From the NCBI GenBank assembly GCA_017963165.1, contig JAGCTZ010000183.1, positions 1-32,780 of the forward strand: a stretch of 32,780 nucleotides of DNA, given 5' to 3'. This document shows, piece by piece, positions 1-8,683 of the stretch. Source of the DNA: Treponema sp. Its GTDB lineage: Bacteria; Spirochaetota; Spirochaetia; Treponematales; Treponemataceae. Made by a program: the position numbers and the translations under genes. The notes beneath the pieces were generated by a model. It was not told where the DNA came from, did not search any database, and worked only from the letters and a program-made list of their open reading frames with translations. The number at the start of each line of letters is the position of its first letter. Position 1 is the stretch's first letter.

Positions 1-432
1 ATTCTAGCCGCTTCTTCCGCCTTACGTCTTTCTTCAGCAATTCTCGCAGCCTCTTCCGCCTTACGCTTTTCTTCTGCTATTCTTGCAGCTTCTTCCGCGG
101 CTTTGCGTTCTTCTTCTGCTCTTTTAGCGGCTTCTTCTGCCTTTCGTTTCTCTTCCGCAATTCTAGCCGCTTCTTCCGCCTTACGTCTTTCTTCAGCAAT
201 TCTCGCAGCCTCTTCCGCCTTACGCCTTTCTTCCGCAATTCTAGCCGCTTCTTCCGCCTTACGCTTTTCTTCCGCAATTCTAGCTGCTTCTTCCGCCCTA
301 CGCCTTTCTTCCGCAATTCTAGCCGCTTCTTCTGCCTTACGCCTTTCTTCCGCAATTCTTGCAGCTTCCTCTGCCTTACGCTTTTCTTCCGCAATTCTAG
401 CCGCTTCTTCCGCCTTACGCCTTTCTTCCGCA
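1..432 (-). repeat. 39-bp tandem repeat array (13-aa coiled-coil repeats)
   Basis: There are eleven head-to-tail units: ten of 39 bp and one of 42 bp (79-120) that adds one codon. Each encodes a variant of AARIAEE[KR]RKAEE. The array stays in frame and continues toward or past the window edge. Near-identical units such as 1-39 and 160-198 imply recent unequal exchange, so copy number may vary between strains. There are no spacers, so this is not a CRISPR array. Confidence 0.95.
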
Positions 433-977
433 ATTCTTGCAGCTTCCTCTCTTGCCTTGCGATCTGCTTCCTCTCTTGCCTGTCGTTCTGCTTGCTGTTG
501 TCTAAGCCTTTCTGCCTCGCGCCATTCTTCTTCTAATCTTCGTTGATATTCGGCAGCTTTTTTCTCTTGCTCTGCTCTACTTGTATCAATATAAGTACTG
601 TTGTTTGAACTATTTGACGAGTTACTTGATGAATTACTATTTGAATTATTAGATGTACTATTCGAAGAATTATTTGAAGTACTGTTTGATGACCCACTCG
701 ACGTACTGCCTGATGAATGACTTGATGAACTATTTGAAGAACTGCTTGAGGAACTGCTAGATGAACTATTGTTCGAACTACTTGATGAACTACTGGATGA
801 ACCACTCGAGGAACTGCTTGAAGAGCTGTTTGAAGAACCACTCGACGAACTGCTGCCGTTCCCTTTATTAAAGGTATACGCCTTATCTCCATACATCATC
901 TGTTCATATGTCATCGAAGAAAATGATTTCTGTACAAAAATCAATCCAAAAAATAAAAAGAAAATAATTTTCTTCAT
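1..977 (-). CDS. Secreted Ser/Asn-linker and coiled-coil repeat protein (partial)
   Basis: This gene runs off the left edge; 325 codons are visible and the C-terminus is missing. It starts at ATG 977-975 with a strong ribosome site (AAGGAGGGG) that overlaps the TAA of the upstream C11 peptidase gene, so the two are probably translationally coupled. Residues 1-20 form a signal peptide without a clear lipobox. Roughly residues 40-128 are almost pure Ser/Asn/Gly, a flexible linker. From about residue 130 the chain turns into charged alpha-helix, then into 13-residue repeats of the type AARIAEERRKAEE to the window edge. The architecture (exported, flexible linker, long coiled-coil rod) suggests a periplasmic or surface stalk, similar in style to TolA domain II. 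Its place at the end of a type II secretion operon makes it a possible secreted or envelope-spanning partner. The function is not recognised. Confidence 0.85.
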   Translation of the reverse strand, partial: MKKIIFFLFFGLIFVQKSFSSMTYEQMMYGDKAYTFNKGNGSSSSSGSSNSSSSSSSSGSSSSSSSSSNNSSSSSSSSSSSNSSSSHSSGSTSSGSSNSTSNNSSNSTSNNSNSNSSSNSSNSSNNSTYIDTSRAEQEKKAAEYQRRLEEEWREAERLRQQQAERQAREEADRKAREEAARIAEERRKAEEAARIAEEKRKAEEAARIAEERRKAEEAARIAEERRRAEEAARIAEEKRKAEEAARIAEERRKAEEAARIAEERRKAEEAARIAEEKRKAEEAAKRAEEERKAAEEAARIAEEKRKAEEAARIAEERRKAEEAAR

Positions 978-987
978 AATCCCCTCC

Positions 988-2802
988 TTAAAAATCATGA
1001 TAAAAAAGTTTATCAAGCAGGCTACCTGAGCCCGCACCCAAAGTTGGAACCCACCATTGACTCTCTTTTATAAATAAGCATTGATCTGTTCTGTCATAAT
1101 CTTTGATATAATCAGAAGCATGATAAGTTAAAACTGTGGAAGCCGAATTCTTGGGAATAAAATTGATTCCAATTTCGGCGTATTCGGAATTTGTTGTTCG
1201 TGCAGACCTGTCAATAGTATTTTTTAGTTTTCGTGCATTCTCTGCCAAAAGCCCCGTGCCTGATGCGTAAAAATCGGCCATTGAACGTAAATCAAGATAC
1301 ATATCGCAGGGATATTGATTATAACTGTAGGCTTTCAATTTAATTAATGAATTAAAAACAGTATTTCTCGAATCTGCATCAACAATAGTTTTAGAAAGTG
1401 CTTCAGAAAAATTCTCAAAGCTATCCATCAATGATTGTATTTTCGAATTATCAAAAATTGTAATTCGAACCATTGAACTGTCTGCCATTGCCTGGGCGAT
1501 TGAATCTGTCTTAAAATCTGAATAAGAAATTTCTTCAAGAAGTTGTTCGTAATCCCAACCTGATGCCGGAGTTACGCCTGGACTTGCGACCGTATAAGCA
1601 GCAGTATTTTTTATTTCATAAATATTTTCAAGAACACCACCAAAGCAAGTATCAAAACCAACAACACTTACTCCCTGATTTTTCAAAGCCTTACCTATTT
1701 CTGAAACACAAATAAAAGTGTTGCTTTTATCATCAATTGCTACTGCCCTATAATTTAAGATCTCTTTTTCATAAAGATTTGTATAACGCCAGCCTGTACC
1801 ATGTCCCCAGATAATTAATGCATATTTTTCTGCTTCATACTCGTTTTTTGCAAAAGTGATAAAATTTCTAAGGACATTGAAATTTCCCATATCAAGCTCT
1901 GTTTCTTTAGTTGCCGACAAGCCCAGGATTGGACAACGAAGTCGTTTTGAAACAATAAAATTTCCATCGGTTTCATCATGAACTACTTCGAAAAGTCTAG
2001 TATCTGTCCAATCTCCGTTTGTTTCGTCATAACCTTCTGCACGATCAAGCAAAACAAGAATATTCATATCCTTAAAATCAGAATGTTCCATTGCTTTTAG
2101 ATTTTGAATTGCATGACTTTCAAGATCATTATCAGCAGCCATATAAACCATCAATGTTAGTTTTTTAATTCCCGGGAGCTCTGGCATCGGATCAAACTCT
2201 TCTTCCTGTTCTATTTCTTCAGATGGTTCTGTTTCTTTATTTTCAACAACTCCGTTGCCGGCTCCTGATTCAGATATTTGTTCAGATTCGCCTTGCTGTT
2301 CCTGTACAGGTTCCTGTTCTTGTCCCAATCCCTGTTCCTGTCCCAACTCTTGATTTTGTACCTGCTCTTCTGTAGAGATTTCCGTATGTTCCTGCGTATT
2401 TTCTTGTAATGCTTCAGAAAGATTTTCCGATTCTTGATTTGTTTGATTCTGAGAATCACTTTCTGTGGACTCCTGCTCTTGTTGTGTCACTTCTTCCTGA
2501 GCTGTCTGATTTTGATCTGGAACTTGAGATTCAGTTTCGGTTTCCACTTCATTTGAAGTTTCGCTTGTGTTTTCTTTTGAAGCTTCATTTTCTGATTCAT
2601 TGTCAGTTTCGTTATCGTTTTCGGTTTCGTTTACATTTTCTTTTTGAGCTTCCAGTTCTTTTTCAAGTTTTTCCCTTTCAGCCTTAATTTTGGTCAAATC
2701 AAGAAGTGTAACACTTTCCGAAAATCTCCCATCAGGAAATTCACAACCAACAAATATACTGCAAATACAAATAATTGCTATTATTGAAATTTTCTTAAAC
2801 AT
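988..2802 (-). CDS. Clostripain-family (C11) cysteine peptidase, lipoprotein
   Basis: This is a 604-aa predicted lipoprotein. The start is taken at ATG 2802-2800, because the GGGAGG just upstream is a ribosome site that would be translated if the ATG 12 bases earlier were used. Residues 1-20 are a lipoprotein signal ending in FVGC. Residues about 40-205 are a low-complexity Glu/Gln/Asn/Ser stalk. From about 210 a peptidase C11 domain begins (KLTLMVYMAADNDLE). It carries the catalytic His in IIWGHGTG (about residue 333) and the catalytic Cys in FDTCFGG (about residue 386). C11 enzymes usually cleave after Arg or Lys and mature by self-cleavage. The gene sits in the type II secretion operon, 25 bases after a lipoprotein gene, so it may be a client or processing enzyme of that system; this is inference. 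Confidence 0.9.
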   Translation of the reverse strand: MFKKISIIAIICICSIFVGCEFPDGRFSESVTLLDLTKIKAEREKLEKELEAQKENVNETENDNETDNESENEASKENTSETSNEVETETESQVPDQNQTAQEEVTQQEQESTESDSQNQTNQESENLSEALQENTQEHTEISTEEQVQNQELGQEQGLGQEQEPVQEQQGESEQISESGAGNGVVENKETEPSEEIEQEEEFDPMPELPGIKKLTLMVYMAADNDLESHAIQNLKAMEHSDFKDMNILVLLDRAEGYDETNGDWTDTRLFEVVHDETDGNFIVSKRLRCPILGLSATKETELDMGNFNVLRNFITFAKNEYEAEKYALIIWGHGTGWRYTNLYEKEILNYRAVAIDDKSNTFICVSEIGKALKNQGVSVVGFDTCFGGVLENIYEIKNTAAYTVASPGVTPASGWDYEQLLEEISYSDFKTDSIAQAMADSSMVRITIFDNSKIQSLMDSFENFSEALSKTIVDADSRNTVFNSLIKLKAYSYNQYPCDMYLDLRSMADFYASGTGLLAENARKLKNTIDRSARTTNSEYAEIGINFIPKNSASTVLTYHASDYIKDYDRTDQCLFIKESQWWVPTLGAGSGSLLDKLFYHDF

Positions 2803-2827
2803 TTTACCTCCCATAAATTTTCAATAA

Positions 2828-3304
2828 CTATGTTCTGGCATAGTTTCCATACAAACCAAAATAGTCACACCAGATCTCTCCATCCGAATAAACTATTTTG
2901 CTGATGATAAAAGCATCTATGATTAAATTGCCATCAAAATCAAACGTAATATAATCATCCAGCGAAATACACATTTCTCTTTTTTCCAAACTTTCAATCA
3001 AACCTTCATAGCTTGAACTTATTGTTGTTACACCCGCCAACGCAGGTTCACCAGTGTTTGCATCAAAAATTCTTACATTCAAATCCATAGAAATAATTTG
3101 CTTTTGAGATTTATTAAAAAAATCAAAATATATTCCGCCTAACACACAGGCATCTTCATCAAAACCTTTTCGTATACAAAGTTCAGAAATTGTAAATCGT
3201 GGAATTGTAGTTGTCTGAAGCTTACAACCAGTAAAAATCATAACTGCTATAAAAGCAGTAAATATAAATGAAAATCTTTTAATAAAATGATTCATCTTCA
3301 TCAT
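2828..3304 (-). CDS. Lipoprotein of unknown function
   Basis: This is a 158-aa product starting at ATG 3304-3302, which has GGAGAG placed 6 bases upstream. Longer in-frame starts exist but would overlap the upstream gene much further. The N-terminus is a lipoprotein signal ending in IFTGC. The mature part is a compact, probably beta-rich domain (FNKSQKQIISMDLNVRIFD, then FDFDGNLIIDAF), reminiscent of small exported beta-sandwich domains, but I do not recognise the family. It overlaps the end of the upstream lipoprotein gene by 26 bases, so it is translated within the same operon. An envelope role linked to the type II secretion system is suggested only by position. Confidence 0.75.
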   Translation of the reverse strand: MMKMNHFIKRFSFIFTAFIAVMIFTGCKLQTTTIPRFTISELCIRKGFDEDACVLGGIYFDFFNKSQKQIISMDLNVRIFDANTGEPALAGVTTISSSYEGLIESLEKREMCISLDDYITFDFDGNLIIDAFIISKIVYSDGEIWCDYFGLYGNYART

Positions 3305-3950
3305 AGCTGCTCTCCTCTGATTGCTCTTTTGAGTTTTCTTCAAAATGTTCTTTCTTTAATTTTTCAAATAATTGTTCAACAGCCAAAGAATATTGAGTAA
3401 AAGGAATTACATCAGAAGTTTTCATTCTTCGAATTTCTTTTCTCATGTTTCCTTTTTTTTCCATCACTGCATAACTGTAAGCTTTATAAAAACAAACCGC
3501 AGAATATAATGATGAAGTTTTTTCGCACACAAGTTGATCTAACAATTCAAGTCCATATTCATAATTTTGCATTTCAAACAGATTCTCTACAGTAGAAAGG
3601 ATTTCGTTCCCGCTGTAGACACGTATGCAAAAAACATCACACTTATCAATAAAATTAATTTGAGTTGAATCAAGTTTTGTATACCCGGTTTTCTTGCCCG
3701 AGAGCTCATACTGTCCCGAAGGAATATTTTTAAAAATGCAGATTCCATTTCTATTTGTTATTCCCTTTTCAGAATTATTAAAATTACTCAGGACAATATT
3801 AAAATCATTAATTCCTGTACCATTCTCATCAACTATCATGATTGTTAAATCTGCAGTCCCCGAAAAATAACCTGTTGTTTTACAATCACAAAAAATCGTA
3901 CAAAGAATAATTAACACAAAAAAACAATTCAGAGTTTTTCTTAAAATCAA
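3279..3950 (-). CDS. Lipoprotein with carboxypeptidase-regulatory-like domain
   Basis: This is a 223-aa product with a TTG start (3950-3948) preceded by AGGAG at 7 bases; no ATG fits the N-terminus. The signal peptide ends near Cys23 (TIFCDC), suggesting lipidation. Residues about 30-90 form a small beta-sandwich of the carboxypeptidase-regulatory/CNA-B type (TIMIVDENGTGINDF, then GICIFKNIPSGQYELSG), a fold common in bacterial envelope proteins. The rest (110-205) is helical and could be a short TPR-like bundle (NYEYGLELLDQL, YKAYSYAVMEKKG). The tail is acidic. It follows the 396-aa gene by 18 bases and overlaps the next lipoprotein gene. Function is unknown. Confidence 0.75.
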   Translation of the reverse strand: MILRKTLNCFFVLIILCTIFCDCKTTGYFSGTADLTIMIVDENGTGINDFNIVLSNFNNSEKGITNRNGICIFKNIPSGQYELSGKKTGYTKLDSTQINFIDKCDVFCIRVYSGNEILSTVENLFEMQNYEYGLELLDQLVCEKTSSLYSAVCFYKAYSYAVMEKKGNMRKEIRRMKTSDVIPFTQYSLAVEQLFEKLKKEHFEENSKEQSEESSYDEDESFY

Positions 3951-3968
3951 TTTGTTTCTCCTGTTTAC

Positions 3969-5159
3969 TCATTGATTTCTCTGTTTGATTTTTCCTTCTC
4001 CATCTTTATAAAACTCGATAATACTTCCATCAGAACGAATAAGCCGGCCGATTATCATTTCTTTTGCCGACATATCAAGTAATTCTTTTTGCTGTACATT
4101 CTTCTGACTATTACTTTGATTTTGGGTTTTCTGTTGATCACTGTGTTCAAAAAAAACATTTATATTTTTGCTCAATGTATCGTAAACCTGATTTTGAAAT
4201 GGAAATTCATTTTCTGAAAAACAGAAATATAGAATTAAATCGCTGTTATTGCTTGAAATAGAAAATGAATCTAAATATAATTCACTTTCTTTTATAAAAT
4301 TCAAAACACTTCTTACAGCCAAAATCTTCTGAGATATTTGATTCTGGTTAAGCTTGAGCTTAAAACTAAAAGGTTTGACAGCTTCTTCTATAATTGTAAT
4401 CTGATTTTCTTCAAACACCTTCCGAAGTTTTATTCTTTCATTCTGCTTATCTGAATTACGTGGAATAACAACATCCTGGTTTAAAATAATCTTTGAATTT
4501 ATTTCAATATTCAAAAAAGGAATGTTATTTTCGAAAAGTACTGTAGAAAAATCTGCCTCTGGAAACAAAGGAACAATTTCTTCCGGGTAAATATTTTTTA
4601 CGGAAAGTCTCAATTTTTCATTAAATCCATTGACTGCATATTCAAAAGAAGATACTGTCCCATTCAAGTCTTCAATTTTATCAAAAAGCATCGGAACAGG
4701 ACTTTTATATTCCACAGATGAACTGGAAAAATCCGCTTGATTATTCAACAAAATATTTTCTGTTTCTTCATTCTTATCATCTGACTTTGTAAAAACCATT
4801 AAAAAAGTTGATATACAAAAAATCAAAAAGAAACAGAAAACTACACTAGTAATTCGTTTTTGTGATGTATTTCTGAAAAAACTCATTTTTTTGTTTTCTT
4901 TTATAAAAATAGGCTTTAGGCCATTTGAGTTTTTATATTCAGCAAGTTTATATTTTTGCATCACAACAACGTAAGCAGTCAGTCCATTTTTTTCCAGTCT
5001 CAGATGATAATCAAAACAACAGTTATCAGAAAAACAGGGATGAAGTTTTGTAAGCTCTGAATTAAAAAATCTCATTCGACTTGCTTTATTTATAGCATTT
5101 AGAGGAAACTGAATTTTATAATAATCATAATCACAAGATTTACAAAAAGTATTTTTCAA
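3969..5159 (-). CDS. Type II secretion operon bitopic membrane protein, GspL-like topology
   Basis: This is a 396-aa protein with a TTG start (5159-5157) behind GGGGTGG. The N-terminal ~100 residues are cytoplasmic and rich in Cys (CKSC near the start, then a cluster HPCFSDNCC), which may bind metal. A single membrane helix lies at about 104-126 (SVVFCFFLIFCISTFLMVF). The remaining ~270 residues are outside the inner membrane. This cytoplasm-helix-periplasm layout, and the position after the pseudopilin genes, matches where GspL or an L/M-type platform protein sits in classical operons. I see no convincing GspL sequence motif, and the cytoplasmic part is much shorter than the GspL actin-like domain. 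Treat it as a candidate assembly-platform component. Confidence 0.7.
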   Translation of the reverse strand: MKNTFCKSCDYDYYKIQFPLNAINKASRMRFFNSELTKLHPCFSDNCCFDYHLRLEKNGLTAYVVVMQKYKLAEYKNSNGLKPIFIKENKKMSFFRNTSQKRITSVVFCFFLIFCISTFLMVFTKSDDKNEETENILLNNQADFSSSSVEYKSPVPMLFDKIEDLNGTVSSFEYAVNGFNEKLRLSVKNIYPEEIVPLFPEADFSTVLFENNIPFLNIEINSKIILNQDVVIPRNSDKQNERIKLRKVFEENQITIIEEAVKPFSFKLKLNQNQISQKILAVRSVLNFIKESELYLDSFSISSNNSDLILYFCFSENEFPFQNQVYDTLSKNINVFFEHSDQQKTQNQSNSQKNVQQKELLDMSAKEMIIGRLIRSDGSIIEFYKDGEGKIKQRNQ

Positions 5160-5174
5160 TTATTCCACCCCAAA

Positions 5175-5528
5175 TTAATTTTCATACCTACAAAAAACTT
5201 CACCGCTGCATTCAACAAACAAATCTTTTCCCTTCCATTCGGCATATAAAAGTTTTAAATTTTGTGGCTCATTATTAACCTGTTCCCAATTTATATATTC
5301 CAAATCGAATAAAGCATTACAGCATAGCTTCCATTCTTCCAAAGAATCAAAACCTTTACCCTTACACGTATTTCTAAAGCTTTCGGCAATAAATTTTTTA
5401 GCAGTAAAAGCTTTACAAGCTATTTGCGACTTTTGCTCCAACTGCCGTACAGAAAATAAATAATCATTTACAAGAACACAGGTAAACCCAAATAAAGTAA
5501 TCAACAAAACTACAATATGAAGCTTCAT
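5175..5528 (-). CDS. Small exported/anchored protein, possible minor pseudopilin
   Basis: This is a 117-aa protein starting at ATG 5528, overlapping the stop of the 69-aa gene by 4 bases (ATGA). An N-terminal hydrophobic helix (about residues 3-20) is followed by a polar helix (RQLEQKSQIACKAFTAKKFIAES) and a short C-terminal domain with five Cys. An N-terminal helix followed by a small globular domain is the shape of a minor pseudopilin (GspH/I/J). However, the prepilin cleavage motif (G before FTLxE) is absent, so the assignment rests on position and shape only. It could also be a GspM-like bitopic protein. Confidence 0.65.
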   Translation of the reverse strand: MKLHIVVLLITLFGFTCVLVNDYLFSVRQLEQKSQIACKAFTAKKFIAESFRNTCKGKGFDSLEEWKLCCNALFDLEYINWEQVNNEPQNLKLLYAEWKGKDLFVECSGEVFCRYEN

Positions 5529-5734
5529 CTTTCGCCCGAATAACCTGCAGCAATTTTTTCTGCATTGTTTTCATTTTCAAGTTCAAGAGAATAAACCTTC
5601 AGTGCCTTTTGCCAGCGATTAATTTCGGCTGTTTTTTTCAGGCGATAAGTCCCGGCTGCACTGCATAAAGAAAGAACAAGAAACCCTATTATTGCTATTC
5701 CAGCTTTATTCCCATGAGACGATATCAAGTCCAT
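5525..5734 (-). CDS. 69-aa single-helix protein between gspG and the 117-aa gene
   Basis: A longer reading frame is open here, but the gene most likely starts at ATG 5734-5732, which has GGAGG 8 bases upstream. That gives a 69-aa protein. It overlaps the last 29 bases of gspG and shares ATGA with the next gene. It has a short polar N-terminus, a hydrophobic helix (AGIAIIGFLVLSLCSAAG, residues 12-29), then a charged amphipathic helix. This is the length and layout of a pilin-like N-terminal helix without a globular head, or of a small assembly-platform subunit. No family is recognised. The tight overlaps make a non-coding explanation unlikely. Confidence 0.65.
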   Translation of the reverse strand: MDLISSHGNKAGIAIIGFLVLSLCSAAGTYRLKKTAEINRWQKALKVYSLELENENNAEKIAAGYSGER

Positions 5735-6233
5735 TTTCTTTTCCTCCTTTTTGTTTATCTGCTCCAAAGCTAATGAGTACATAGGGCAGATTCTCAGGAA
5801 CCTCTGACGGCATAACGGAGCTTTGAGCGCTGATATACTCAAAATCGGTTCCCCACGGATCTTTTCCTGGTCTACGCTCAACGTATGGCCCGTTCCAGTT
5901 TTCTGGTATCGGATAGAGAATTGGTTTTTCCCATAAAGCTGCAAGTCCTTGTTCTGTTGTTGGAAAGCAGCCGCAATCAAGGAAGTACGACTGGAGGGCC
6001 GCACCAAACTGTTCAATCTGGTTTCTTGCAGATGTTTTTTTTGCCAGAGACACGCATTTTGCGATTGACACAGTGCAGCCTGCTGTAAGTACTGCTGTGA
6101 TTGCGAGGACCGCGAGTGTTTCAACAAAAGTAAAGGCCGGTTCGTTTTGTTCATGTTTTTTTTCAGTTTTTTCATTTTTTTTCTCCCTTAACAACATTTT
6201 AGAATTGAGTGATTTCAAAAATGATTTTTTCAT
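5706..6233 (-). CDS. gspG: Major pseudopilin GspG
   Basis: This is a 175-aa protein. The start is set at ATG 6233-6231, because GGGAGG lies 5 bases upstream; an ATG 12 bases earlier would place that site inside the gene. GspG is the main subunit of the type II secretion pseudopilus. The prepilin signal is visible as NEPA followed by FTFVETLAVLAITAV, with the conserved Glu at +5. The cleavage-site residue is Ala rather than the usual Gly, and the leader is unusually long (about 32 residues, Lys/Glu-rich). The C-terminal half has the family pattern: QGLAALWEKP, WNGPYVE, KDPWGTDFEY and SFGADKQKGGKENGLDI. The prepilin peptidase that should process it is not in the window. Confidence 0.93.
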   Translation of the reverse strand: MKKSFLKSLNSKMLLREKKNEKTEKKHEQNEPAFTFVETLAVLAITAVLTAGCTVSIAKCVSLAKKTSARNQIEQFGAALQSYFLDCGCFPTTEQGLAALWEKPILYPIPENWNGPYVERRPGKDPWGTDFEYISAQSSVMPSEVPENLPYVLISFGADKQKGGKENGLDIVSWE

Positions 6234-6299
6234 GATTCCTCCCAACCTGTTTCCTCCCGATTTTTTTATTAAGTTTTCTCTACCTTCCTTTTGTATTCC

Positions 6300-7268
6300 T
6301 TATAAAAAATTCATACTTTGTGTCATCAACGGAAGTACAAGATTTACAAGAAATACAAGCAAAAATAATCCTGTTCCCGAAATGAAAAAAGGTTCAATCA
6401 ACTTGAAACAAATTGTGCGCCTTTTTTCATCACGAGAATTAATCCAAGAAGCAATTTTTTCAAATACGTCATTCTCCCCTCCAGAGTTTTCTGCATAAAA
6501 AAAAGCTTCTTCCAATTCAGCATACAGCGAATTATTCCATGACTTAAAAGAATCTTTAAGACTTATTCCATATGAAAGATTTTCACCGGCTCGTGCAAAA
6601 AGTCTTCCTTCTTTTGAATCATACCCAAGAATAATCACTGCATCTTTTACAGCATTTGCAAGACTCTCCCCTCCTTTAATCAAAAATCCCATTGCCAGAA
6701 ATGCTTCATACAATTTATTTGTTCCTAAAAGTCGATGTAACAGGATAAATGAAATTAAACAGAACACACCCAAAAAACAAAATGCCAGACCTATACTTGA
6801 ATATAAAACCTGATCTGATTGGGCTGCTTCCGGATTCATTGCAAACAAGGATTTTGAATATGGAAAAAGAAAACAACAGGCTGCGACTGCAAGAATAATA
6901 ACAAAAACAGGATAGACAGAAGCTTCTGCAACTTTTGAAATATTTTCCTGTTCGCGATTACATTTATCCCGTAAAAAAAGCAATGTCTTTTCTAAACAAC
7001 CTGCACGCTCAGCAAAACAAATAAACGAAACATAAAGCAAATCAAATTCTATAAATTGACACAATTTAAGTGCATTCGAAAAAGAAACCCCATTCAATAA
7101 TGCAGAATAAATATTGTTTGCAGCTAGCGTTACAGACTTATTTTTAAGACTTTCATTGTGACTTATAAGATACAGTGAATTCTGTAAACCAATTTTTTTC
7201 TCACAAACGAGTTCTGTAAGAATATCAGTGAATCTTTTTCTATTTTTCTTGTTTACAATTACATTCAT
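6300..7268 (-). CDS. gspF: Type II secretion inner-membrane platform protein GspF
   Basis: This is a 322-aa member of the GspF/PilC family, shorter than the usual ~400. It forms the inner-membrane core that couples the GspE motor to the pseudopilus. Two T2SSF-type cytoplasmic helical domains are visible, at about residues 15-115 and 190-290. The first is followed by a membrane helix at about 117-137, then another at about 157-178. The protein ends with a helix at about 292-316 (ISGTGLFLLVFLVNLVLPLM). The motif FAERAGCLEKTL in the first domain matches the conserved GE-x-G-x-L region. Its ATG overlaps the gspE stop by 4 bases. A 66-base gap with no obvious signal separates it from gspG, the largest gap in this part of the operon. 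Confidence 0.9.
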   Translation of the reverse strand: MNVIVNKKNRKRFTDILTELVCEKKIGLQNSLYLISHNESLKNKSVTLAANNIYSALLNGVSFSNALKLCQFIEFDLLYVSFICFAERAGCLEKTLLFLRDKCNREQENISKVAEASVYPVFVIILAVAACCFLFPYSKSLFAMNPEAAQSDQVLYSSIGLAFCFLGVFCLISFILLHRLLGTNKLYEAFLAMGFLIKGGESLANAVKDAVIILGYDSKEGRLFARAGENLSYGISLKDSFKSWNNSLYAELEEAFFYAENSGGENDVFEKIASWINSRDEKRRTICFKLIEPFFISGTGLFLLVFLVNLVLPLMTQSMNFL

Positions 7269-8683
7269 ACGTCTGCAGCCTCCAATTCTGCTTTCTTTGA
7301 AATAATAAGTGGAGCTGGTTTTCTGTGCTCCTCTTTAACAGAATGTTTCCGTTTCAAAACACCAATTGTCTTTTTAAGTACATCAGAATAATTTGTGTTA
7401 TGTTCAAAAAACTCCTCCAATTTATTTTCCGATAATTCAACATTTATCTGATTATTTAATTGCTCTAATGGGATTGATACGTCGGCAAGGAGATTTACAC
7501 TACCCTTAAAATTATTTAATTCCTGTACAATGACACCTTTAAGAACAGAAACTATAAGCTTTCTTGGAACACCAAGATTTTCAAGTCTAAGAATTACCCC
7601 CGCTGCTGTTGCTGTATGAAGTGTTGCAAGAACAAGATGACCTGTAAGAGCAGCCCTTATGGCAACTGCTGCACTGTTTTCATCTCTTATCTCCCCAATC
7701 ATAAGAACATCTGGATCCTGGCGAAAAACATGAATGAGCGCATTTGAAAATGAATTATTGATTTTTTCATCTATCCGAATTTGTGTAATTCCTGGCAGTA
7801 AATACTCTGGTGGATCTTCAAGACTGATAATTTTTACAGCACTCTGACGTCGACGTTCAATATCTATAAGAATAGCAGCAGCAGTTGTTGACTTTCCTGC
7901 TCCAGTAGGACCACAAATGACTACAAGTCCATTTTTATTTTCACTGATTGCTGTGATTTTCTTAAACTGTTCTTTATTGAATCCAAGCTTATCAAGTGCA
8001 AGTGGAAGTCTTTTTGTATCAAGCAATCGTATTACAACAGATTCTTCGGCATCATTTTGATTATCACCAACAATTCCCATAACAGAAACACGTGCAAAAA
8101 CAGGTTCAACTGTTCCATAAACAAAATGTCCATCCTGACTCCGCCTGTTTTCAAGAACATTCATTCCTGCGAGGAATTTTATACGCTGAATAAGTTCTCT
8201 GGCTTTTTCAGTAGAAAGCCGGGACACCACCTCAAGTTTTCCACAGATTCTGAATTTAACGCTATTTTTTTCAATATGAATATCTGTCGCATTTCTTGAA
8301 CGGGCATCGGAAATAATCGTATCAAGTAAAAGAACAGCAGCAGCTTCTTCCTCTTTTTTCTGATTATTTTTCAAATCTGTTTTTTGCAACCTATCAAGAC
8401 CTGCAGCGCCTGCCGAATAAAGTTTAGAAACATATTTTCTTAATTCTGTCCTATTTCCTTTTATGAACTGTATTGACGATTCATTCCTATAAACAGCAGG
8501 ACAATCCTGTTGTTTCAGAACATACCCCAGGTAATTATGAAAAGCCTTTGAAATTCGTTCCTTCAGAACTTCATTATCCGGATTTTCAATAATAAAACAG
8601 ATTTCCGATCCCTGCTGTTTCATAACTGCAATACCGTTATAAAGACAATATGCAGGTGTAAGTTTAAACTCATAATTTCTCAT
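7265..8683 (-). CDS. gspE: Type II secretion ATPase GspE
   Basis: This 472-aa secretion ATPase powers pseudopilus assembly from the cytoplasmic side. All nucleotide motifs are present: Walker A GPTGAGKST (258-266), Asp box SLEDPPEY (287-294), Walker B DVLMIGEIRD (325-334) and His box TGHLVLATLHT (347-357). The N2 domain is recognisable from RNATDIHIE and the C-terminal RecA fold runs to about 390. The tetracysteine zinc domain (paired CxxC) typical of GspE is missing. Instead, after about 390 there is a divergent, low-similarity tail. The start at ATG 8683 has GAGGAGG upstream and overlaps the gspD end by 14 bases. Confidence 0.95.
   Translation of the reverse strand: MRNYEFKLTPAYCLYNGIAVMKQQGSEICFIIENPDNEVLKERISKAFHNYLGYVLKQQDCPAVYRNESSIQFIKGNRTELRKYVSKLYSAGAAGLDRLQKTDLKNNQKKEEEAAAVLLLDTIISDARSRNATDIHIEKNSVKFRICGKLEVVSRLSTEKARELIQRIKFLAGMNVLENRRSQDGHFVYGTVEPVFARVSVMGIVGDNQNDAEESVVIRLLDTKRLPLALDKLGFNKEQFKKITAISENKNGLVVICGPTGAGKSTTAAAILIDIERRRQSAVKIISLEDPPEYLLPGITQIRIDEKINNSFSNALIHVFRQDPDVLMIGEIRDENSAAVAIRAALTGHLVLATLHTATAAGVILRLENLGVPRKLIVSVLKGVIVQELNNFKGSVNLLADVSIPLEQLNNQINVELSENKLEEFFEHNTNYSDVLKKTIGVLKRKHSVKEEHRKPAPLIISKKAELEAADV

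Noticed and set aside
1..432. Possible CRISPR array from regularly spaced repeats
   Set aside because: The units are contiguous with no unique spacers, and they encode protein.
103..546. Plus-strand Ala/Ser-rich frame opposite the 39-bp repeats
   Set aside because: It is a shadow of the in-frame coiled-coil repeats on the minus strand, which have a signal peptide and a ribosome site.
5735..6175. Long N-terminal extension of the 69-aa gene
   Set aside because: It is out of frame with gspG over its conserved motifs and has no ribosome site; a good site sits before ATG 5734.
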